This document shows positions 1-10,745 of a DNA stretch of 64,000 bases, in pieces. Under the pieces are notes generated by a model, which was given only the letters and a program-made list of their open reading frames with translations, did no database searches and was not told the origin of the DNA. Source of the DNA: Hypericum androsaemum (Eukaryota > Streptophyta > Magnoliopsida > Malpighiales > Hypericaceae). The stretch is taken from contig OZ023197.1 of NCBI GenBank assembly GCA_963995505.1, positions 8,111,827 through 8,175,826 of the forward strand, in the 5' to 3' direction. Position numbers and translations under genes: made by a program. The first letter of the stretch is position 1; each line of letters begins with the position of its first letter.

Positions 1-668
1 AATGAAAGAAAGGTGAGCAAAAGTTATGCGTCTTCTTCACTGCAGTCACCGTTCAATGACATTTCTCGTCTAACAGTAATTTCATGCTTTTATGCGAGGC
101 TTCCACTGTTGAGTGGTCACCCGTCGTTCAGCATATCAGGCGCCGCCCATTTTTTGCTAGAAATTTTTTGAGGGATCCGAGTGTCCAAGAGCAGGGCATC
201 TGCTGTTTGGCAGGTTTTTTTGCTGCTCGACGACCACCGGCAGTTCAAAATTTGACCTTTTTCTTGAAGTGCTGCACTTCCTAGCATCAAAAAACAAGAG
301 AAACTAAAAACTGAATGAGGAAAAAGTTGGGTTGCCTCCCAACAAGTGCTTCTTTTAAGTTCCAAGCTCGACGTTCACAAAATCGTCATGGAATCAAGGT
401 TTTAATATGCTCAATCATTAATATTAGCTTGATTCCATGGAAAGAAGCACTCATCAATAGAGAATTTCAAACAACAATAATATATGAGTAACTTCTTATC
501 CATTATCAACCACAAAAATGTAGTTAAGTACCAATCACCCAAGGGGTCAATAGCACGCAAGTTAAGCATGGGGTTGTGAGAAATTTTATCCACACCCAGA
601 ATACCCCAATCCCAACCAAGAGTGGGAGGTTTCTCAAAATCAAGGTCGAGTGTTTTACCTTCATCTAC

Positions 669-2115
669 TGATGAACGTGAGAAACACTAATTTTATTACC
701 TCATTTTAGGGTCATTTCGACCCATTTTCGTGTCTAAAGTCCTTGAGTCTTGGGTCTTTTTTCCATTTATAGCTTTGTTGCCTTGGATGGACTCACTTGT
801 TATGTTATAGGTCTTTTGGAGGTATTCGGAGAAGTTTGGGGCCAACCAGAGTGGACACAGACGAAAGCTCGAGGTGAAAAGGCCAAAGCAAGGTCCCGGA
901 AGCCACCAGACGGTGGAAAACCTCAGCGGGCGGCAGATTTGGGCTGCCAAAGTCCCTGAGTACCACCAGGCGGTGGATTTTTCTTCCAATCAACGGGTTC
1001 ATCTGGTAGACATAGGATGCTGCACTTAAAAATCCATAATTTCTTACTCCGAAATCGGATTAAGTCATATGAGGTACTGTTGGAAAGCTAAGCCAACCAT
1101 CTACATTTTATCTTCTAATGACCAAAGTCCAATTCGGAGCGGAAGACAGCCAAAATTGTGCATCTTTGTAGGCCCACGAACCAGAGCGGGCACTGAACGG
1201 TGCCAAATCTGCCTGACGGCGAGCGCGAGGCAGTTTGCACCCGGAACAAGGCCAAAAATGACCATTTGATCCTTGTACTCATCCTAGCTCTTTAGGGTTT
1301 TGTTGGGGGCCTATAAATAGACCTTTTAGGTCCCCATTTTAACTTTCCAAATCATTTATGTAGTTTTGACCACTTAGAATAGCCAACATTTCTCTCTCTC
1401 TCTCTCTCTAAGGAAGGAAGCAAAGGAGCATTGAAGAAGGAGGAGGAGCTAGGAGTTCTTAAAGACCTCATTGAAATTTTTAAACACTTTCTCTTTAGTT
1501 TAATGCTTGTGACAATGCTTATGTTAATGTTGATGTTGAGTTTGCGTTTGTGGATATGTGAGTAGTTATGTGTGGGTTAGGTGACCTTGGATGTACCCAA
1601 TGACCTAGGTCTCAAATGGCCTTTTGGGTGTAGAGCGTGTAGCAGTTAAAGAGTGTAATGCATTGGGTAACAGACCTCCATTGGAACCTAGGGGTGAATA
1701 GCACTAGCAATGACCTAGAGTCCTTCCCAATCAATTGTAGTTTGACCCGAAGGACTTAGCCATGAAGGGGAGCGTGGAAAAGCTTAACCGTTAGATTATT
1801 CATTATCTGATGGACTTAGCCGTGAGAATGGACTTAGCCATATAGGGTAATGTGTAGTTGGCCCAAGGGTGGAGCGTTAATGACTGAGGTTTAGGAGGGC
1901 AAGAGTGGTAGTCTCGGTACCTAGGTGAGGTTGACAACTTACCAACATTGGGTGTGAGTGACGATCTCCCTCCTCCAATTAAACACAATAATCACTAGCT
2001 TACATATCATCCAAAACTAACTAGTGAGTCAAATTGGTGCTCTAAATCCCACTTCCTGTAGTTCGATATTTCCCTTACTCTCTTTATTGCAACGGGGTGA
2101 AAAATCCTCTCATCA
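669..2115 (+). mobile_element. Solo LTR of the A/B family inserted in element A
   Basis: This 1447-bp stretch matches the LTRs of elements A and B but lies in the opposite orientation to A, within A's internal region. It starts TGATGAACG and ends CTCATCA, as family LTRs do (TGATG...CATCA). The 5 bases before it (tctac, 664-668) and after it (cctac, 2116-2120) match at four of five positions, as expected of an old 5-bp target duplication. A's internal sequence resumes on the other side: the region next to 2121 and the region next to 663 are adjacent in element B near 27805. No primer site or internal sequence accompanies it, so it is best read as the product of LTR-LTR recombination. Confidence 0.82.
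1312..1319 (+). promoter_or_regulatory. TATA box of solo LTR
   Basis: TATAAATA follows GGGGGCC in the LTR. The same GGGGGCCTATAAATA context recurs in B's 3' LTR (30575-30582) and, inverted, in A's LTR near 7655-7670. It is the likely LTR core promoter; whether it is used cannot be seen here. Confidence 0.5.
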
Positions 2116-2244
2116 CCTACCGTATCCAAGATTAAAGGTATAGCAAACCTTCTTGGATCTTGAAGTCGAGGTGTAGGATTATGGCGGATGACACTAAACT
2201 CCTCCTTGATGTGGTGTCTTCTTTCCCCTCCATGTCTTCAATCA

Positions 2245-3234
2245 TCACCACACTTTCGTTGAGCAAGAGTCATGCATGTTGGAATTAGGGCTAGTCGTTG
2301 GCTCATCGCCCTCTTCATTTATACTCTCCTTACTCCCAATCTCTTCTTTTTCTTCATTTGCCTCGTTCTCTTCCTCCTCTTTTGGAAGTGTGTTGTTAGG
2401 ACTACAAGCTTTTGTTGGGGTCTTTTTGTCAACTTTTTTCTTCTCCTTGCAATCCACCCAATGAAAACTCCTAGTCCTTTGATCATATAGAGCTTGTGGG
2501 AATGGCACTCGTGGAATGTTTGGTGGTAGGGGCACATATGACGACTCCTCTTCCTCTGATTCAATTTGTTTGTTGCCATTCGCCACTTGCACTCCATCAT
2601 CCTCCTCGTATGGAAATGGTTCGGTAGAGAAATAAGAGTCTGTTGGGGTCCCTCGCTACCAATCTTCGGCCAAAATCCCAACTGCGACCCTCATTTTTAG
2701 GACTACACACAACTTTTAGCCATGTCATCGGATAAACACATGATTGTGGAGGGACATATGGTGGTTCCTCCATTTCCATGTCCATTTGCTCGTTGTCCCT
2801 CTCAACTAGAACTTCATTGTCCTCCCCTAGGCTTGGCTCAAGTAATATATGGAAGTTGTCATCAATATTTACTTGTGCATTGATGTCCCTATTCAATTTA
2901 GAGAGCATCCTCTCAAGAGTCTCTCTTTGGGCATTCAAGCTTTCTTCCATTTGTGCCAACATCATATCCAAATATGATTCCCTTGAGTCCAACCTATCTT
3001 CACGGGGGGAGGATCTAGGAGGTGGTACTTCTTCATTGTACCTTGAGGCATAAAGGGATTTACACCAACCTGGATTGTTATTGTTGACATGTTGCCTCCC
3101 ACTATTATGCACAAAACTTGTAGAACTTGAGGGGGCAACAGGGTTGGGGGATTCTTCACATTGGAATATATAATGTCCAACTCCCCTGTAACATCCACAA
3201 ATTTGGTGTTGTGCTTCGAAGAGATTGGGCTCAT
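2245..3234 (-). pseudogene. Gag-like remnant of element A
   Basis: Several overlapping minus-strand frames (2245-2592, 2597-3112, 2962-3234) together match the gag-like remnant of element B at 26540-27700. Both copies share the segments MTWLxVVCSPKNEGR and EEPPYVPP. The 3112-2597 frame has a heptad-like stretch rich in Leu, Glu and Arg (ESYLDMMLAQMEESL), suggesting a coiled coil. No complete reading frame survives, and no capsid domain or protease motif can be recognised. The product, if it was ever made, is probably a degenerate gag of an Athila-like lineage. Confidence 0.55.
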
Positions 3235-3444
3235 TCCTTAGTGTTGTGCCTTTGTTTGCATGCTCTCAACTTCATCAGCAAGAAACAAACCAGGGACTCC
3301 ATTGGACATATAGTCACCAAAGGAATCAATCTCAATCCAATAATATATACAAAATAAAAATAAGATACAAGATATATACAAACCACTATAACCATTATCC
3401 TAATACTAATTCACAAGCATAAAGTAGATGTCTAAATGCACCAC

Positions 3445-3462
3445 TCCCCGGCAACGGCGCCA
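3445..3462 (-). other. Primer binding site, tRNA-Asp
   Basis: On the minus strand the 18 bases TGGCGCCGTTGCCGGGGA are exactly complementary to the 3' end of plant tRNA-Asp(GTC), including CCA. This is the usual primer for the Athila and Tat lineages. It lies just inside the 5' LTR. The last 18 or so bases of the LTR expected from element B (ending CCTCATCA) are missing, so a small deletion joins the LTR to the primer site. Confidence 0.85.
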
Positions 3463-3939
3463 ATTCGCCCCATTGCAATAAAGAGAGTAAGGAAAATGTC
3501 GAACTACGAGGAGTGGGATCTAGAGCACCAATTCAACTCACTAGTTAGTTTCGGACGATATGTAAGATAGTGATTGGTATGTTTAATCAGGGGAGGGAGG
3601 ATATTAACAAATTAAACTAATATAAACAAACTTAGGTAACCAAGAATAGAAGTAGTGGGTAAGGTAATCATAAGTGCCACCTTTGTGACTTGGTCTCTCA
3701 TGGGCTTATTAAGTACTAGGTGGACCTAGGTGAGCCTAAGGCATGGTACTTCACCTTCTGAGTCCATCACACCACAAAGTCGGGTTTTAGGTTTCAAACG
3801 GCTCACTCCATGGACACCCCTTCTCACAGTGAGTTATCAACCTCATAAGAGTATACGAGTCACCAGCTATCCTCCTAATCCCAACAAATTATTGTACCAC
3901 CTAATAGCAAAATAGTGTCCTCCCTATGGTTAGACCTGA

Positions 3940-4125
3940 CCACGGTTCGAATTTAGACGAATTCGAATTGAATTTATTCGAATTCGAATTTATCAAAACA
4001 GTAAACCATATTCAATTCTTCAAAAGACGAATCGAATACGAATTATGAATTTTCGAATTAGAATCGAATTAGAATCGAATTATAATCGAATTATAATTCG
4101 AATTCGAATTCGAATTAATTCTATA
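3940..4125. repeat. hAT1 left subterminal AATTCG repeats
   Basis: Many overlapping copies of CGAATTCGAAT and of GAATCGAATTA occur here, mirrored by a similar cluster at 6900-7140. Subterminal repeats next to short inverted ends are the known binding sites of hAT transposases; that role is inferred here. Confidence 0.7.
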
Positions 4126-4393
4126 ATTTTAATACTTAATTAAAAAATTCTAAAACCTCTAAATTTTCGAAAAAGTTCAAAAAGTTTTGATATTTTTTGA
4201 AAAATTTAAAAACTTTGATTTTTGCTTCAAATATTAAAAAAAATTAGGAATTAGTGTTTAACATTTTTTGGGAAAAAAAATAAACTAAAGATTGGGCTTG
4301 CACTTAATGTACCAAATTAAGTTGCCTACGTATCCTTAGCTCCGAAGGAATCAAAGCCCACGTAGTTCTCTTACCTTTATGGAGCTAACTCAC

Positions 4394-6496
4394 TTAGTCG
4401 GATGTGTTTGTGCTTTCACCGGTTGTGGCATCATCGAGGTCGTATAGTTGGTCGGGATTTTCCCGGACCAATTCTTGTTGTCGTCTTTCCGCCTTGGTCC
4501 AATCGGCGAGTAATGCTTGTGCCTCCAAAGATTGCGGTGTCATTGAGTACCGGTGTTCATCCAAAATATTACCTCCTGCACTAAATGCTTGTTCCACGGC
4601 AACCGTCGAAACCGGACAAGCAAGCAATTCTTTTGCGATAATTGACATAATCGGAAATTGTTCTACATGGTTGTTCCACCATTCTAATAAAGCAAAACTA
4701 GAATGTTTGACAAATGGAATATCAAATTGTGTGTTAAGATATAAATCAAATTCCGAATTGGTTAAACTTATTCCTCGGGGTCTTTTTTGGTTTTTCATTA
4801 ACAATCTTTCCGTAAAACTTAATTTTATACCTTGTGAGGGAGAGGGAGTTGGTTCATTAGATGTAGAAGCATTATTCCTAATACTATATTCATTCATTAA
4901 ATCCAAAATATAATTTTTTACATTGTTTGTAATTATTACAACATGATCTTCTAGATTAGCAACTTGCATAAAAATTTCCAAATTTGTGTAATACGCATAT
5001 AATAAATTTTGTAAACCATCAATTTTAATGTTCGGCATAAAAACGGTTGCAATTAAATTAAGTTGGGGAATCTCCCTAAAATACTTTAACCATTTGTTAG
5101 CCATTTCTGAAACGCATGATGACAATGCAAAATCTTGATAAGCGCTACATATTGCCTCCGATATATTACAACATTCTAAAAATAGTAAATGAGATGTAGG
5201 ATAATAAACACCCGATAAAAGATGTGTAGCATAATTAAAACATTCTAAAAGCTCATTTAGTTTTTCTACAAGGTCCCAATGGTGAGGTTGTAACATAATA
5301 TTATTAGTTTGATCATTAGATGCAAAAAAATTACATAGAAGTTCTTTGTATGGAAGAGCTTCTTTTAACAATTCATAAGTCGAATTCCAACGATGTTGAA
5401 CATCTTGTGGAAAACGTTTTGGTTTCATGTTGTTTAATTTGCAAAATTTTTACCATTCTTTTAGCAATTTTGGGCGAGCCCATAATAAATTAAGTGCTTG
5501 TTTAATTGGTCCTAATGTAAAGTCTAAAGCTTTAATTCCATCTTGGGTACAAAGATTAAATATATGACATGCACATCTAATATGAAAAAATTTTCCTCCG
5601 AATCGTGTACAAAGAATTTCTAAATCTTTAACCATAACATTATTAGAACTTGCATTATCTAGAGAAATTGAAAATATTTTTTGAACTAGATTATATTCTT
5701 GTAAAATAGTATGCAACATTTTATAACAATTATTCCCACTGTGACTATCATCAAAAACTCTATATGCAATTATTCTTTTTTGTATATTCCATTTATTATC
5801 AATCCAATGACATGTAACACCAAAATATGAATGTGTTTGCCAATGATCACTCCATATATCACAACATATAGAAACTCGACCATCAAAATCAAAGAAAAAA
5901 GTTTGTAATTTTTCTTTATTTTTTTTGTATAAATCTTTTACATATCGTGTTAATGTACTTCGTGGAACTTTTTTTGCACTAGGATTTAAAGCATTTTGAC
6001 AATAAGTTGTAAAATTAAGTTTTTCACCAAAACTAAAAGATAAATGTTCGGTAGCAACTAATTTAGCTAATTCCTCTCTATTATTTTGATCGGTGTAATG
6101 AAATAAAACATTAGGTGTAGTAGATAATTGAGTTTGTGATTTTTCAAAACCAACTTCGTGTGGATATTTAGTATTCAAATGAATAGTATAAGTACCATAT
6201 CCATTCCCGGTTTTGAATTCATATTGTTTACTACAATAATTACATGTAATTTTGAAGATACCTTTTTCTCCGGTAGAAATTTTTGTGAAATGCTTAGTAA
6301 AAAGTAATGAAGGTGATCTTTTTACCTTTTGTGGATTGTTGAATATTGAATCAATACTTTCCCGTTGAGCTTCATCATGGACGTTCATCATTTCTTCCGG
6401 AATAGGATAAGTAGAAATCGGTGGAAAATCCGATTCAATAGAATCGTGATGTTCCACACGTTTTTCCTTACCCTTATTTGCTCTACTTGATGACAT
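4394..6496 (-). pseudogene. hAT transposase, one in-frame stop codon
   Basis: Reading from the ATG at 6496, 700 codons run to 4394 in one frame, broken only by TAA at codon 349 (5450-5452, where AAA would fit the local lysine-rich context). A BED-type zinc finger is visible with Cys85, Cys88, His106 and His113. The RNase H-like core shows Asp213 in CCDIWSD, Asp280 in SLDNASSN, the CACH motif at 308-311, and the QHRWNSTYELL block just after the stop. The C-terminal dimerisation block LACPVSTVAVEQAFS carries the expected catalytic Glu (about codon 635). All three acidic residues are therefore kept. The length is typical of plant hAT transposases. The product would cut and paste hAT ends in the nucleus. 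The single stop makes this a very recent pseudogene, or a gene rescued by readthrough. Confidence 0.93.
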
Positions 6497-6781
6497 AATT
6501 ATATAGTAATATGAGTAATTATATGAGAAATATGACTAATATATCTAATTAGTAAACTTGAGGGAGAATTTATATAGCTCAAATTTTCAATAAGAGAAGT
6601 AGAGAATTGAGATTGGAATGTGTAAAATTTGAAGAATAAGAGGTGGTATTTATAGAGTTTGGAAGAAATTTTGAATTTATTAAAAAAAAATTTTTTATGT
6701 ACCAACAGTAAAAAAAACGGTAACCTGGGGATTAAAACGGTAACAAAAAAATGGTCAGAAAAAAAACGGTAATTTGCCCCC

Positions 6782-6845
6782 TGACGCTGACGCAAGCACT
6801 GACATCATCGCTGACGCAAGCGCTGACGTCATCGCTTGCGTCAGC
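6782..6845. promoter_or_regulatory. Palindromic TGACG cluster upstream of hAT1 transposase
   Basis: Four TGACG and two CGTCA pentamers lie within 64 bp. Part of the cluster is a 36-bp palindrome: a 13-bp arm at 6810-6822, a 10-bp centre holding TGACGTCA (6824-6831), and the exact complementary arm at 6833-6845. TGACG is the known core site of plant TGA/bZIP factors. The cluster lies about 290 bp upstream of the transposase ATG, so a promoter role is plausible but inferred. Confidence 0.5.
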
Positions 6846-6899
6846 GAAATTCAAACCCCCCGCCCGCGCGCTTCTCCCTCCCCCCATTTTTTTGATTTT

Positions 6900-7140
6900 T
6901 TTGAATTCAATACGAATTCGAATCGAATTCGATACGAATTCAATACGAATTCAACTCGAATCGAATTCTCAAAACGAATTCGAATTGAATTCGCCGGTTT
7001 TACGAATTCCAAAAAACTTGAACCATATTCAATTCTTATCATGACGAATTCGAATCGAATTTTTGACGAATCGAATTGTTGTCGAATCGAATCGAATTTT
7101 TTACGAATCGAATCGAATCGAATCACGAATCGGATTCAAT
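6900..7140. repeat. hAT1 right subterminal AATTCG repeats
   Basis: Dense ACGAATTCGAAT and CGAATCGAATCGAATC repeats form the counterpart of the left cluster at 3940-4125. They run almost to the right terminus at 7155. Confidence 0.7.
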
Positions 7141-8271
7141 TCATGGCCAGGTCTACCTATGGTGTCACTGACATAGGTTCTCACATCATGAATCACTAGT
7201 CTAACAGGTAGTAATTCCACTCTTCCTATGATAATTAAGTCTTTTGAGCGAGGCTAGAATATATTGGCAAGAACCTATGGTCGGGAGAGGGTTCTAGACT
7301 CACAATCCAAACACAAGGTCCGTCAAACCAAAGCATTACACACTCCACCTACTACATGCTCTCATGGTAAAGCCTACACAAAACCAAGCAACTCGGGCAC
7401 TCGACCCACAAACAACTACTCACATATCCACAAACTCAAACTCAATATCAATAAAAGCAAATCTATTGTCACAAGCATTAAATTAAAGACATAAGAGTTT
7501 AGAAAAGCTCAATAACGTCTTCAAACATCCTAGCTCCTCCTCCTTCTTAAATGCTCCTGGCTACTAGAGAGAGAGAGAGAAAAAAGTGTTGGCTATTCAA
7601 AGTGGCCAAAACTATACAAATGATTTGGCAAAGAGTTTTGGAGGCCAAGAGGAGGTATTTATAGGCCCCCAACAAAATCTGAAGAGCTAGAATGGGTAAA
7701 ATGGTCATTTTTGCCTTTTTCCGAGTGGAATATGTCTGCGCCACCGTTCGATGGATTTTGGGGCCGTTCGGTGCCCACTCCTGCTCTAGTTCGAGGTGCA
7801 GCAAAGATTCTCATTTTTTGCCCCCTTTCGCTCCCAATTGGACTTCAACTTTTGGGGAATGAAATGTATATCTTCTTCTTAGCTTTCTAACGGTACCTCA
7901 CATGCCTCAACCCGATATTGGAACAAGAATTTATGGCCATTTTAGTGTCGCACTCTGCTGAATACATCGTCCGGCTGGTAAATCTGCTGCCCGACATTGA
8001 ATTCACCATTCGGCGGTTATTTCCACGGCCCGGTGGCCTCCGAAACCTTGTTTTGACCTCTTTAGATCGAGCCTTCCTTCGTGTCCACTCTGAATTATCC
8101 TGAACAACTCTAAGTACCTCCAAAAGACTATAAACACAACAAGTTAAGCCATTCAAGGCTACGAACCTAAAAATGGCGTAAAAGACTCTAGACACGAATA
8201 ATAAAGACTAAAAAAGGGGTCGAAATGACCCAAAAATGACATGGTGAAATTTGCCTTTTTCAAGCGCATCA

Positions 8272-8472
8272 CGTGTTAATCTCTCAGTTCGAATCTATTT
8301 ACTCACTATATTATTTAATTATTATTGGTAAATCTATTTAAATTTATCCTATCACTTACCACCTAAAGTGTTTCATAAGCATATTGCTCATATGGGTGTC
8401 CTCATCATAGAGGATATGTAATTTTAGTGGGAGTTTGTGATTTGGATATTCCAATAGACATGTTTATGTTTA
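8272..8472. repeat. Fragment resembling the LTR end of element C, then unassigned DNA
   Basis: Bases 8272 to about 8325 resemble the last part of C's 3' LTR (40528-40590): both read CGTGTT...CTCAGTTCGAA...TATTCAC/TTACTCAC...TATT. Element A may therefore have landed in an older C-type LTR. I see no gene or repeat in 8330-8463. Confidence 0.4.
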
Positions 8473-9641
8473 GGGAAAATAACTCTGAAGTCCCTCGGGT
8501 TTGCATAAATATACTCAAAAGTTCCTCCTGTTCACAAAATACATTATGACATCCCTCTAGTTTGTTTTTATTATACTTCGGGTCTCTGGCGCACGTTAGC
8601 AGCTTTTTTACATTTTTATGATTAAAATGACCAAAATACCCTTAGAATAAAAAATAAAAAGTACCCCTCCTTCAACCTCTGTCCACCAACGTCATCCATA
8701 TCCTGACCTCCGATCGTAACCAACAAAATCAAACCACACACAATCAACACCTAGAACCACCATCATTGTCGACTTCGAAATCAAACAAAACCTATAACGA
8801 GGAAGAAAAGACGGTGAATCAATGGTGAGGCACTAAAATTGACAGTGAGGTTTGGAATTGATGTTGAGGCCTTGAAAGGTGGTGACCTAGAATCCTCGTC
8901 AAGATCTAGAACCACCATCATTGTCAACCTCAGAATGGAACCACTATCGATCTGGAGGGGAAGAAGAACCACCATTTTTGGGCTGGGGAAGTGGCCGACG
9001 GGGTTGACTCGCCCTCGGGAGCTGACGAGGACTAACTCGCCATCGTCAACTAGGCTCGCTCCTACCTCGCCGTCCTCCACCTCCACCAGTAGCAGCGACA
9101 GTTGGGGCGACCGAATCTCCTCACCGCCGCCACCCTCTCCACTGCCGTCAGGACCCAGCGACTTCCTTGGCTGAGAGGCAACAAAGAACGACGGCTCTTT
9201 ATGGCATTCTTTATCTCCTTGCCCGTTCCTCACCACCGGAGTCTCGGCTTTCTAAGTCATCGCGAAAGTGCAAGCTGAGGTACAGCCACGTGTACAGAAG
9301 GGCAACGGCACTGGAGCTGGGGTACGATTTCAGGGTCAGCTCGTGGACTTATCGATCAAAAATTTTCAATTAAAAAAATCAGCGGTGAAAAGAAGAGAGA
9401 AATGGAACGGTGATAGAGGAAGGGATTGGTATCGGTCATCGGAGAAGAAAGAGATGACGTGAACAATTTTTTTTTTGTAAGGGTATTTTTTTCATTTCAA
9501 TGAAAAAAAAAGAAAAAACTCATTTAGGGACCCGAAAGTATAATAAAATTAAACTAGAGGGATGTCGGAATGTATTTTGTGAACAGGAGGGACTTTTGAG
9601 TATATTTAAGCAAACTCGAGAGACTTGAGAGTAATTTTCCC
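8473..9641. mobile_element. Mutator-like element with long inverted ends (MULE-1)
   Basis: The 1169-bp element is bounded by an exact 9-bp duplication, TTATGTTTA (8464-8472 and 9642-9650), the size produced by Mutator-like transposases. The ends are inverted: GGGAAAATAACTCT on the left, and GGGAAAATTACTCTCAAG read inward from the right. Homology continues for well over 100 bp on each side, through the block about CCCTCCTGTTCACAAAATACATT. No transposase is present. The GC-richer interior (about 8680-9470) has open frames, but I recognise no protein in them; it may be captured host DNA. The element is non-autonomous. Confidence 0.9.
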
Positions 9642-9650
9642 TTATGTTTA

Positions 9651-9871
9651 TTTCAATTTATGGATATTTTGAGGTTACTGTAGAAATATAGCTTCTTGTT
9701 TTATCCATACTCTCATTTTTTTTGTTGATCTAACTAAAATTTTAAGGTTCGACCTTTTAAAAATAGTCAAGTTAAGGCCATGTTACAAAAAAAAATTCAT
9801 GTTACACAACCACATCATGATCTATGTAATTCAGTTCTATCACATTATGATCAATTATGGGTCAAGTTACA
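9651..9871. other. Intergenic AT-rich sequence
   Basis: AT-rich DNA between two MULEs. A short motif, gtcaagtta or gttacaaaaaa, recurs (9767-9790, 9861-9880). I see no gene here. Confidence 0.5.
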
Positions 9872-9880
9872 AAAAAATAA

Positions 9881-10736
9881 GGGCAAATTACTGTGGTATC
9901 TCTCGTGTTTGACTAAATCGAAGATTTAGTCCCTCCTGTTTCAATATTATTCTCCCATCTCTCGTGTTTAATTTTATTATACTCTCGGGTCCCTGAGCTG
10001 TTAATTTTTTTCCATTTTTGTCGTTGAAATGATAAAAATACCCTTTGAAAATAAAAAAAAAGTTATCTTCTTCCTTGTCCTTTGACGCCCATGCCGGAAC
10101 TCCACCATCAAACATCAAATTAGTCCTGACGTTCAAGTCGAAACTCACCGATGATGGCAAATTCTCATCGGAATCAGAAATCGTTGTACCTCAATCTTCT
10201 TCCCGTCGACCTTGAGCCCAGCGTTAACCATTCGATAAAATTTGGGACCAGAGACTATGTAGTATCAAACTTAGAGAAATTAACCATTCATTAACCATCT
10301 GCATATTATGAACCCAGATTTAAGATACATATCTAACAAATTACAAAAAGGGGAGAAATCAAAAAATTAACCAGGAAACCTAGATTTAACCATCTCCTCT
10401 ATTGACGACGACGACGATGAGAAAACCCAGGAAACTGACTACGATGATGTTCAAGTGGCGTCGTCTCCTTTTTGGGTTGTGCAACATTCTCTGTGGGCGA
10501 CTTCCCCGTCGCCATCAAGCACTTCTTGGAGGTGTCCACTCCGTCGGCTCCTTCATCCTCCTCGCCGTCCACCCCGTCTCTCTCACCGTTGTTGTTCGTG
10601 ATCGACCGCCTCGACCTCGCCAAAGACCCGAACGTATAATAAAATCAAATATGGAAGAAGTGAAAATTATTTTTGATATATGGGGGACTAAATTATCGAT
10701 TTAGTCAAATACGAGAGATACTATAGTAATTTACCC
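9881..10736. mobile_element. Mutator-like element (MULE-2)
   Basis: The 856-bp element has inverted ends (GGGCAAATTACTGTGGTATCTC on the left; GGGTAAATTACTATAGTATCTC inward from the right). The flanking 9-mers aaaaaataa (9872-9880) and aaaaaatga (10737-10745) match at eight of nine positions. Inverted homology runs on through GTGTTTGACTAAATCGA. The ends belong to the same broad family as MULE-1 and MULE-3. The interior (10380-10630) is GC-rich with open frames on both strands, none recognised; it could be a captured fragment. No transposase is present. Confidence 0.88.
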
Positions 10737-10745
10737 AAAAAATGA

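Larger units (their letters stand above)
3931..7155 (-). mobile_element. Nearly complete hAT DNA transposon (hAT1)
   Basis: The element is 3225 bp and is bounded by an exact 8-bp target duplication, CCTATGGT (3923-3930 and 7156-7163), the diagnostic length for hAT elements. The ends form an imperfect inverted repeat: TAGACCTGACCACGGTTC on the left and, read inward from the right, TAGACCTGGCCATGAATTG. Subterminal regions (about 3940-4125 and 6900-7140) are packed with CGAATTCGAAT-type repeats. It carries one transposase gene on the minus strand with a single stop codon. It is inserted in the LTR of element A, whose sequence continues without loss across the site. A decayed relative of the same TIR family ends at 41060. 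Confidence 0.95.
1..8271 (-). mobile_element. LTR retrotransposon A, Athila-like, non-coding derivative (left part outside window)
   Basis: Read on the minus strand, this is a Ty3/Gypsy-type element: a 5' LTR (8271 down to about 3467, interrupted by a hAT), a tRNA-Asp primer site, then about 1.3 kb of gag-like remnants (3440-2130) and a continuing internal region (668-1) that runs off the window. It is collinear with the complete element B at 25306-31576, including the GGGTTGCCTCCCAAC box near 330-345, which B carries in the other orientation at 28132-28146. The outer edge is TGATGCGC on the minus strand, ending at 8271. I see no reverse transcriptase, RNase H or integrase in the part present. 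The second LTR should lie left of the window, so its target duplication cannot be checked; the candidate on this side is cgtgt at 8272-8276. A solo LTR and a hAT are nested inside. Confidence 0.85.
3467..8271 (-). repeat. 5' LTR of element A (split by hAT)
   Basis: Removing the hAT (3931-7155) and one copy of its 8-bp duplication leaves about 1.57 kb that aligns along its length with B's 3' LTR (29963-31576). It shares the TATA context, the CT-rich run (7567-7580) and the block about gttctcacatcatgaa. Orientation is opposite to B. A likely CA/TG edge is at 8271. Confidence 0.8.

Noticed and set aside
84..365. Overlapping short open frames on both strands
   Set aside because: They lie within the internal non-coding part of element A and match no protein; chance frames.
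1383..1412. CT/GA runs in LTRs (1393-1408, 7567-7580, 30654-30675) as CRISPR-like or satellite arrays
   Set aside because: They are a simple microsatellite at the same place in each LTR of one family, with no spacer structure.
2272..2490. Plus-strand frames rich in Phe, Leu and Ser that look like membrane proteins
   Set aside because: They are the antisense of the Glu/Lys-rich gag-like remnant of element A, which gives the hydrophobic bias.
8781..9236. 151-codon minus-strand and 111-codon plus-strand frames in MULE-1
   Set aside because: Low-complexity Ser/Gly/Pro composition, overlapping on both strands, no recognised domain. I keep the region only as possible captured DNA.
10402..10704. 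100-codon frame in MULE-2 as a gene
   Set aside because: The frame runs into the MULE inverted end and has no recognised domain.
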